Assembly: GCA_002453475.1 (NCBI GenBank)
Contig: DKGY01000067.1
Span: 1 to 12,225, forward strand
Source: Clostridium sp. UBA6758
GTDB lineage: Bacteria > Bacillota > Clostridia > Clostridiales > Clostridiaceae
Direction of reading: 5' to 3'
Length of the DNA: 12,225 bases
The notes under the pieces were generated by a model. The model saw nothing but the letters and a program-made list of their open reading frames with translations, did not search any database and had not been told where the DNA came from. A program made the position numbers and the translations under genes. Positions 6,351 to 12,225 of the stretch are shown in pieces (positions within the stretch are counted from its first letter, which is position 1; the number at the start of each line of letters is the position of its first letter).

Positions 6351-6381
6351 ATTAAAAGGAAGTACAATAATCCTTTTTAAT
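6351..6381 (+). repeat. Hairpin in the hpf leader
   Basis: ATTAAAAGGA (6351-6360) pairs with TCCTTTTTAAT (6371-6381), with one bulged T and a ten-base loop. It ends five bases before the hpf ribosome binding site (6386-6391). The T run is too short and too internal for a terminator. It could protect the mRNA 5' region or affect translation, but it is mostly A-T pairs and may be weak. Confidence 0.45.
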
Positions 6382-6399
6382 ATGAGGGGAGCTGGAATT

Positions 6400-6930
6400 A
6401 TGAAAGTTAGAGTTATAGGAAGAAATATCGAGGTTACTGAAGGACTAAAAGCTGCAGTTGAAAAGAAGTTATCAAAACTAGATAAATTCTTTGTAAATGC
6501 TGAGAATGCTACAGCTACACTAAGTGTAGAGAAGAATATACACAAAATTGAAGTAATAATTCCGTTTAACAGTGCATTATTAAGAGCAGAAGTAAGAAAT
6601 GGAGATATGTATAATGCAATAGATGCTGTAATTGATAAGCTTGAAGGTCAAATTAGAAAACAAAAAACTAAGCTTGAGAGAAGAAATTATGATAATTCAT
6701 TAAGATTTAATAATATAGAACGCTATGCTGACTATGATGAGGAAAAAGAGCCTAGGATAGTGAAGACTAAAAGATTTGCTATAAAGCCTATGAGCCAAGA
6801 AGAAGCTGTATTACAAATGGAGCTTTTAGGACATGACTTCTACGTATTCATGAATGGGAATACAGACGAAGTAAATGTTGTTTATAAAAGAAAAGATGGA
6901 AATTATGGCTTAATTGAACAGGATTTCTAA
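6400..6930 (+). CDS. hpf: Long-form ribosome hibernation promoting factor (HPF/RaiA/YvyD)
   Basis: This factor binds the 30S decoding channel in slow-growing cells and joins two 70S ribosomes into inactive 100S dimers. The protein has 176 residues. Residues 1-100 form the S30AE (sigma-54 modulation) domain, with the typical start MKVRVIGRNIEVTEGLK and a basic helix region at 76-95. A charged linker follows at about 100-118. Residues 119-176 form the C-terminal dimerisation domain of long HPF, including VKTKRFAIKPMSQEEA and ending in a YGLIEQ segment. I chose the ATG at 6400 over the in-frame ATG at 6382 because GGGGAG (6386-6391) lies eight bases upstream and the resulting N terminus matches the family. 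It is a single-gene unit with its own terminator. The stationary-phase role agrees with the sigma-H-like promoter. Confidence 0.96.
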   Translation: MKVRVIGRNIEVTEGLKAAVEKKLSKLDKFFVNAENATATLSVEKNIHKIEVIIPFNSALLRAEVRNGDMYNAIDAVIDKLEGQIRKQKTKLERRNYDNSLRFNNIERYADYDEEKEPRIVKTKRFAIKPMSQEEAVLQMELLGHDFYVFMNGNTDEVNVVYKRKDGNYGLIEQDF

Positions 6931-6976
6931 AGTTAATTTCAAAGAAAAAGTTAAAAATATACTTATTATATTAATA

Positions 6977-7008
6977 AAAACTCTATGGCATTAGCTATAG
7001 AGTTTTTT
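6977..7008 (+). terminator. Intrinsic terminator of hpf
   Basis: AAAACTCTAT (6977-6986) pairs with ATAGAGTTTT (6997-7006). An inner GC/GC pair lies in the loop, and the T run is at 7003-7008. The A run on the left could make it work on both strands, although no gene approaches from the right. Confidence 0.9.
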
Positions 7009-7088
7009 ATGGCAATAAGAAATTATTAATTCTATGTTAAAATAGAATATAAATTTACTTATTTTGGATAAAAGTTATAGGTATAAAG

Positions 7089-7117
7089 TTGAAGTGACAA
7101 AGAATAACTGATATAAT
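7089..7117 (+). promoter_or_regulatory. Sigma-A promoter of secA-prfB
   Basis: TTGAAG (7089-7094), a 17-base spacer and TATAAT (7112-7117) make a good vegetative promoter. Transcription would start near 7124, about 62 bases before secA. A small hairpin ATTCTAT/ATAGAAT (7029-7035, 7042-7048) lies further upstream with no evident role. Confidence 0.8.
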
Positions 7118-7185
7118 CTTAATTAGTATTTATGTGATGATTATAGCTAACAAACCTTAGAGAGAAAGAGTGAGGATGATTTTAG

Positions 7186-9687
7186 ATGAAAATATTTAAC
7201 AAGATATTTGGTACCTACAGTGAAAGGGAAATCAAAAGAATTATGCCAATAGTTAAAAAGGTTAATTCTCTTGAGGAAATTATAGAAAAATTAAGTGACG
7301 AAGAATTAAGACAGAAGACGGAAGAATTTAAAGGTAGGTTAAAGAAGGGTGAGACTTTAGATGATATTCTTCCAGAAGCTTTTGCAGTAGTTAGAGAAGC
7401 ATCTAAAAGAGTTCTTAGTCTTAGGCACTATGATGTTCAGATTATAGGTGGAGTTGTATTACACCAGGGTAGAATTTCAGAGATGAGAACAGGAGAAGGT
7501 AAAACTTTAGTAGCCACTCTTCCATCTTATTTAAATGCATTAGCTGGTAAGGGTGTGCACATAATCACAGTTAACGACTATCTTGCTAAGAGAGATAGAG
7601 ATGAAATGGGAAGAGTTCATGAATTTTTAGGGCTTACAGTAGGCGTTATAGTTCACGGACAAACTCAGATAGAAAAACAACAAATGTATAATTGTGATAT
7701 TACTTATGGTACTAATAATGAATTTGGATTCGACTATCTAAGAGATAATATGGTAGTCTATAAAGAAGAAAAAGTTCAAAGAGAATTAAATTATGTTATT
7801 GTGGATGAGGTTGACTCAATACTTATAGATGAAGCTAGAACTCCGCTTATAATATCAGGCCAAGGAGATAAGTCTACCGATTTTTATAGAATTGCAGACT
7901 TTTTTGTTAAAGGATTATCTGAAGAAGATTATTTAGTAGATGAAAAGAGAAATTCTGTTATACTTACTGATGAAGGTATAGCAAAGGCAGAAAAATACTT
8001 CCATTTAGAGAACTATGCAGATCCTGAAAACATGGACGTTCAACACCATTTAGTTCAAGCACTAAAGGCAAATCATATAATGAAGAATGAAAAGGACTAT
8101 ATAGTAAAAGATGGTGAAGTAGTTATTGTTGATGACTTTACAGGAAGACTTATGGAAGGTAGAAGATATAGTGATGGATTACACCAAGCTATTGAAGCAA
8201 AAGAGGGCGTAAAGGTTGAAAAAGAGTCTAAAACTCTTGCAACTATAACATTCCAAAACTACTTTAGAATGTATACTAAACTTGCAGGTATGACTGGTAC
8301 TGCTGAGACTGAAGAAGCTGAATTTAGAGAGATTTATGGTCTTGACGTAATAGTAATACCAACTCATATGCCAATAGCAAGAGTAGATAATCCAGATGTG
8401 GTTTATAAGACTATTAAAGGAAAATATAAGTGTTTAGTAGATGAGATAGTAGAAACTCATAAAAAAGGTCAACCAGTTTTAGTTGGTACAGTAAGTATAG
8501 ATAAGTCTGAAGTGATTTCAGCTATGCTTAAGAAAAAAGGTGTTCCACACCAAGTATTAAATGCTAAGTACCATGAAAGAGAAGCAGAAATTGTAGCATT
8601 AGCAGGACAAAAGGGCGCAGTAACTATTGCTACCAATATGGCTGGGAGAGGGACTGATATTAAGCTTGGAGAAGGAGTAGTAGAACTTGGAGGCTTAAAG
8701 ATATTAGGTACAGAAAGACATGAATCAAGACGTATAGATAACCAGTTAAGAGGACGTTCTGGTCGTCAAGGAGACCCAGGTGAATCTAGATTCTATATTT
8801 GTCTTGAAGATGATTTAATGAGAATATTTGGTTCAGAAAGACTTGGAGGTATGATTGATAAATTAGGACTTCAAGAAGAGGATGCCATTGAAAGTAAAAT
8901 GGTTAGTGGTGCTATAGAAAGTGCACAAAGGAAAGTTGAAGGAAATAACTTTGATGTTAGAAAGAATGTTGTTAAATACGACGACGTAATGAATAAACAA
9001 AGAGAAATTATTTACAAACAAAGACAAGAAGTTCTTATGGGAGCTAATATAAAAGATCAAATTCAAGCAATGATAAAGGATGTTATAGAAAGCTCAGTTA
9101 CAACTCATATTAGTGGTGTAGATGATACCTTTGATGATGAAATAAATAAATTAATAAAGTACATGGAAGATATATATCTACCTAAGGGAGAAGTAACTGC
9201 AGAGGAAATTTCTAAGTTATCTAATAATGAAATTATAGATTTATTATTAGATAAGGCAACAGAATTATATGCTCAAAAAGAAGTTGAATTTGGCGAAGAG
9301 CAAATGAGAGAAATCGAAAGAGTTATCCTGCTTAAGATAGTTGATTCTAAGTGGATGGAGCATATTGATAGCATGGATCACTTAAAACAAGGTATAGGAC
9401 TTAGAGCATACAAGCAACAAGATCCAGCTCAAGCATATCAAATGGAAGGTAGCGAAATGTTTGCAGAAATGATTGAAAATATTAAGCATGAAACAGTTAA
9501 GTACCTATTCCATGTTAAAGTTGAGAAGGCTCCAGAAAGAGAAAGAGTAGCTGAAATAACTTCGACTAACGAAGATAAATCTTTAAAGAAAGAGCCAGTA
9601 AAAAAACAAGCTAAACCAAATAGGAATGACCCATGCCCATGTGGATCAGGACATAAATATAAGAACTGTTGTGGAAGAGGAGAATAA
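7186..9687 (+). CDS. secA: Protein translocase ATPase SecA
   Basis: SecA is the motor that pushes unfolded preproteins through the SecYEG channel at the cytoplasmic membrane. The 833-residue protein is full length. It shows the first nucleotide-binding fold with MRTGEGKT (100-107, Walker A) and [17 protein letters not shown] (205-221, Walker B and DEAD region), then the preprotein cross-linking domain. The second nucleotide fold includes the [14 protein letters not shown] motif and [11 protein letters not shown]. The helical scaffold follows, and the C-terminal zinc-binding tail has the [14 protein letters not shown] cysteine pattern used for SecB or ribosome contact. The ATG has GAGGA (7172-7176) upstream. 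prfB starts two bases after its stop and shares its transcript, the same pair as in Bacillus subtilis. No domain is missing. Confidence 0.98.
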   Translation: MKIFNKIFGTYSEREIKRIMPIVKKVNSLEEIIEKLSDEELRQKTEEFKGRLKKGETLDDILPEAFAVVREASKRVLSLRHYDVQIIGGVVLHQGRISEMRTGEGKTLVATLPSYLNALAGKGVHIITVNDYLAKRDRDEMGRVHEFLGLTVGVIVHGQTQIEKQQMYNCDITYGTNNEFGFDYLRDNMVVYKEEKVQRELNYVIVDEVDSILIDEARTPLIISGQGDKSTDFYRIADFFVKGLSEEDYLVDEKRNSVILTDEGIAKAEKYFHLENYADPENMDVQHHLVQALKANHIMKNEKDYIVKDGEVVIVDDFTGRLMEGRRYSDGLHQAIEAKEGVKVEKESKTLATITFQNYFRMYTKLAGMTGTAETEEAEFREIYGLDVIVIPTHMPIARVDNPDVVYKTIKGKYKCLVDEIVETHKKGQPVLVGTVSIDKSEVISAMLKKKGVPHQVLNAKYHEREAEIVALAGQKGAVTIATNMAGRGTDIKLGEGVVELGGLKILGTERHESRRIDNQLRGRSGRQGDPGESRFYICLEDDLMRIFGSERLGGMIDKLGLQEEDAIESKMVSGAIESAQRKVEGNNFDVRKNVVKYDDVMNKQREIIYKQRQEVLMGANIKDQIQAMIKDVIESSVTTHISGVDDTFDDEINKLIKYMEDIYLPKGEVTAEEISKLSNNEIIDLLLDKATELYAQKEVEFGEEQMREIERVILLKIVDSKWMEHIDSMDHLKQGIGLRAYKQQDPAQAYQMEGSEMFAEMIENIKHETVKYLFHVKVEKAPERERVAEITSTNEDKSLKKEPVKKQAKPNRNDPCPCGSGHKYKNCCGRGE

Positions 9688-9689
9688 AA

Positions 9690-10797
9690 GTGATATTACA
9701 ATTAGAAGAATGCTTAAATGAAGTAAATGTCATCAATGAAAAATTACAAGAATTAAAGGTGTCTCTTTGACATAGCAGAAGAAGAAAAGAAATTATCTGA
9801 ACTTGAGTTTAAGATGCAAGAAGTGGATTTTTGGAGTGATATAAATAAGGCACAAGAAGTTACTCAAAATGCAAAATCCATAAAAGATAAACTGGATAAT
9901 TTTAAAAATTTAGAGGTCAGGGCAGAAGATGTTGAAATATTGATAGAGATGAGTTTGGAGGAGGAAGATTCCTCCTCTTACAAGGATATAAAAAATGAAT
10001 TAAAGTCCATAGGAGAAGAGATAGAAAATCTTAATATAGAAACCCTTCTAAGTGGGGAGTATGATAGAAATAATGCTATACTGGAGCTTCATACAGGTGC
10101 TGGAGGTAACGATGCACAGGACTGGACTAATATGTTATACAGAATGTATACTAGATGGTGCGAGGCCCATGGTTTTAAGGTTACAGTTTTAAACTATGTG
10201 GCAGATGATGAGGCTGGAATTAAGACAGTTACTATTAAGGTTACTGGAGACTTTGCTTATGGATATTTAAAATCAGAAAAGGGTGTTCATAGATTAGTTA
10301 GGATATCACCATATAACTCTAGTGGAAAAAGGCAAACATCCTTTGCGGGATGCGAAGTTTTACCAGAGCTTACTGAGAACCAAGACATAGAAATTAGATC
10401 AGAGGATTTAAAGATAGATACCTATAGATCCAGTGGCTCAGGTGGGCAGCATGTAAATACTACTGATTCTGCAGTAAGAATAACTCATATACCTACTAAT
10501 ATCATAGTGCAATGTCAAAATGAAAGAAGTCAGCATACTAATAAGGAATATGCTTTAAAAATGTTGAAAGCTAAGCTTATAGACATTAAAATTCGTGAGC
10601 ATAAGGATAAAATTGAAGATATAACAGGGGAGATAATGGATAATGCATGGGGAAGCCAAATAAGATCCTATGTATTCCACCCTTATAATTTAGTTAAGGA
10701 CCATAGAACTGGAGCTGAAACTTCTAATGTAAGTTCAGTAATGGATGGAAATATAGATATGTTTATAAATGAATATCTAAAACAAATAAAAGAGTAG
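9690..10797 (+). CDS. prfB: Peptide chain release factor 2 (RF2), joined by programmed +1 frameshift
   Basis: RF2 ends translation at UGA and UAA. Translation starts at GTG 9690, two bases after secA, with AGAGGAGA (9676-9683) upstream. It reads 26 codons (start MILQLEECLN) to CTT at 9765-9767, where an in-frame TGA (9768-9770) follows. A +1 slip continues at GAC (9769-9771) to the TAG at 10795-10797. The product, join(9690..9767,9769..10797), is 368 residues, the normal RF2 length. The catalytic GGQ is at 251-253. The stop-codon recognition tripeptide is SPY (206-208) rather than the usual SPF. Reading only from the ATG at 9814 would remove the first 41 residues, so that shorter start is rejected. 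The gene ends in a terminator shared with the convergent peptidase gene. Confidence 0.97.
9756..9771 (+). promoter_or_regulatory. RF2 autoregulatory frameshift site
   Basis: The site reads AAGGTG TCT CTT TGA C. The slippery CTT followed by TGA and C is the classical RF2 element. AGGTG, three bases before CTT, can pair with the anti-Shine-Dalgarno end of 16S rRNA and promote the slip. When RF2 is scarce, the TGA is read slowly and the ribosome shifts to make more RF2. The E. coli version has AGGGGG TAT in place of AAGGTG TCT. Confidence 0.95.
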
Positions 10798-10818
10798 TTT
10801 AATTAACTACTCTTTTTT
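10788..10818. terminator. Bidirectional terminator between prfB and the M28 peptidase gene
   Basis: AAAAGAGTAGTT (10788-10799) pairs with AACTACTCTTTT (10805-10816) around TAATT. T residues follow on the plus strand, and A residues precede on the left (T-rich on the minus strand). The plus-strand arm contains the prfB stop codon. The other arm begins in the stop codon of the minus-strand gene and encodes its last residues, so one palindrome serves both convergent genes. Confidence 0.9.
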
Positions 10819-12146
10819 ATGCTGTAATAAACAGCACTGAAGATTATAGAAGCACCTAAGGATAGGACGAGAATTAACTCTAAATTATTATATAGCACAT
10901 TGCTAGAATAACTATCTCTAAATATTTGAGTTTTCATAACACTAAAACATCTATCGATTGCCTCTTCACTAATATATTCTATTTTATCATTTGGAGTATG
11001 GATTCTAGATAAATCGTGGTCACAAAGCGTAACAGCTTCAATTCCGGCATCTACAAATGGACCATGGTCACTAGAATTCTCAAAAAGGTAATTAAAATAT
11101 ATTTTTTCATTCTGGAATACCTTGGTTAATTCTTCTACTATAGGAGTTTTAGCAGTATTAGTTTTACCAGCCATAATACAAAGAGGAGTACCGTCATAGC
11201 TTCCAATCATATCGAAGTTATAAACTCTACTTCCAGATATTAAATCTTTATATTCATCTACAAAAGCTTTAGAGCCTTTAAGTCCAAATTCTTCAGCATT
11301 AAAGGAAACAAAGATTATATCTCTGTCTGGAACACCTAAGGTTTTTATATATTTAGCCAAATGTAAAAGAAAAGATGTTCCAGAAGCGTTATCTAAAGCA
11401 CCATCATATACAGTTCCACCTAAATCAGTTCCTATATGATCGAAGTGAGCACCTAGGATTAAAGGTGAAAGAGACGAGTCCTTACCTTTAATCACACCTA
11501 CTACATTATTGATATTTGCTTCTTCTATAGAATAAGGTATATAGGTGTAAATTGAAAAACCTTCACTTAGATAATTCTCTATTTCTGTTAGAGTTTCCTT
11601 TGTCACCGTAACAAATAGCCCTTTGTTACTTTCTTCGTAAAAAGAGCTTCTAAACCCAAGAGTATTATTAGAAGAAGTATAAAATATCGCTGTTCCCATG
11701 TCATTGGAAACTGATATTGCATCATTGTTTTTAGATGAGATATCTGAGTTATCAAACTCTATCTCTGTATTCCTAAAGTTAAGTAAATCTTCTTTGTAAT
11801 TTACACCGTATTCTAAAATCTTATGTATTTTCCTATCCTTATCAATAATTGCAATCATAGGTTCATCTGATAAACTCTTAGGGTAATTTACTTGAAAGCT
11901 TTGGTAATAGCCATTACTTAGGGGTTCTAATCCTATGTGTTCAAACTCATCCTTTATATAGGCAGCAACTAAAGCATTTTCTAAGGTTCCACTTAATCGA
12001 CCTTTAAACTCATCAGAAGATAGATATTGGATAGTTTCTTTTACTTCCCCAGTATTGAAGTTATTAGCTAGCATAAAGCTGTTATAACTGATGGAAGAAA
12101 GGATTAGGGAAAAGGTTAGAAGAGAAGAAACTATAAACTTTTTCAT
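10803..12146 (-). CDS. Secreted, membrane-anchored M28 family zinc aminopeptidase
   Basis: This is a co-catalytic two-zinc exopeptidase acting outside the membrane, probably on peptides, though the substrate cannot be told from sequence. A signal or anchor segment occupies residues 4-27. Residues 33-85 resemble the usual N-terminal part of these enzymes, and about 90-205 look like a PA-type insert. The catalytic domain has all M28 metal and catalytic residues: H234 (AHFDHIG), bridging D252 (DGALDNASG), general base E285 and ligand E286 (NAEEFG), D312 (FDMIG) and H383 (IHTPND). A second hydrophobic helix at about 422-442 followed by KKSS suggests the C terminus is also held in the membrane. 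On its own strand the ATG is preceded by AAGGTGA (12157-12151), four bases away. I found no convincing promoter before the window edge. There is no LPXTG sorting signal. Confidence 0.9.
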   Translation of the reverse strand: MKKFIVSSLLTFSLILSSISYNSFMLANNFNTGEVKETIQYLSSDEFKGRLSGTLENALVAAYIKDEFEHIGLEPLSNGYYQSFQVNYPKSLSDEPMIAIIDKDRKIHKILEYGVNYKEDLLNFRNTEIEFDNSDISSKNNDAISVSNDMGTAIFYTSSNNTLGFRSSFYEESNKGLFVTVTKETLTEIENYLSEGFSIYTYIPYSIEEANINNVVGVIKGKDSSLSPLILGAHFDHIGTDLGGTVYDGALDNASGTSFLLHLAKYIKTLGVPDRDIIFVSFNAEEFGLKGSKAFVDEYKDLISGSRVYNFDMIGSYDGTPLCIMAGKTNTAKTPIVEELTKVFQNEKIYFNYLFENSSDHGPFVDAGIEAVTLCDHDLSRIHTPNDKIEYISEEAIDRCFSVMKTQIFRDSYSSNVLYNNLELILVLSLGASIIFSAVYYSIKKSS

Positions 12147-12225
12147 GGCATCACCTTAAACATTACTATATTACTATATGTATGAAAAACTTATTTTGAT
12201 TATGATAAATTTGTTAATAATGTGA

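Noticed and set aside
9768..9770. In-frame TGA in prfB as a nonsense mutation or sequencing error
   Set aside because: The CTT TGA C context with an SD-like element is the known RF2 frameshift site.
1..12225. CRISPR arrays, insertion sequences, prophage or defence genes
   Set aside because: I saw no regularly spaced repeats, transposase or phage-like proteins. All larger frames belong to core chromosomal families.

Overview
The window comes from a low-GC Gram-positive bacterium, most likely Clostridium or a close relative. The coding sequence is strongly AT-rich, promoters and ribosome binding sites are of Bacillota type, metK sits behind a SAM-I riboswitch, prfB carries a programmed frameshift, and the order metK - recD2 - comF genes - hpf - secA - prfB fits clostridial chromosomes. 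This is core chromosome. I see no insertion sequence, phage gene or CRISPR array.

Layout: (1) 1-120 is the 3' part of a tRNA-Tyr gene and its terminator. (2) 240-1738 is the metK unit: consensus promoter, SAM-I riboswitch, regulatory terminator, S-adenosylmethionine synthetase, terminator. (3) 1858-5803 is a three-gene set: RecD2 helicase, a degenerate ComFA-like protein that has lost its helicase motifs, and ComFC. The last two genes overlap, and a perfect 30-bp palindrome lies at the start of comFC. (4) 5777-6061 is an independent, GC-rich structured non-coding RNA. It has a consensus promoter buried in the end of comFC and its own terminator. Sequence and position identify it as the raiA-motif RNA. 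(5) 6259-7008 is hpf (raiA), the ribosome hibernation factor, behind a sigma-H-like promoter. (6) 7089-10818 is secA-prfB, two nucleotides apart, with the RF2 autoregulatory +1 frameshift. (7) 10803-12146, on the opposite strand, is an exported, membrane-anchored M28 zinc peptidase converging on prfB through a shared bidirectional terminator.

Functionally, the middle of the window groups DNA repair and uptake (recD2, comFA-like, comFC), a large structured RNA and ribosome dormancy (hpf), all activities of slowed or stationary growth. secA-prfB are housekeeping genes for secretion and translation termination. The most rewarding item is the raiA RNA at about 5810-6061: a highly structured, apparently free-standing RNA whose biochemical role is still poorly understood. 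Next come the inactivated ComFA relative and the palindrome at the comFC start.
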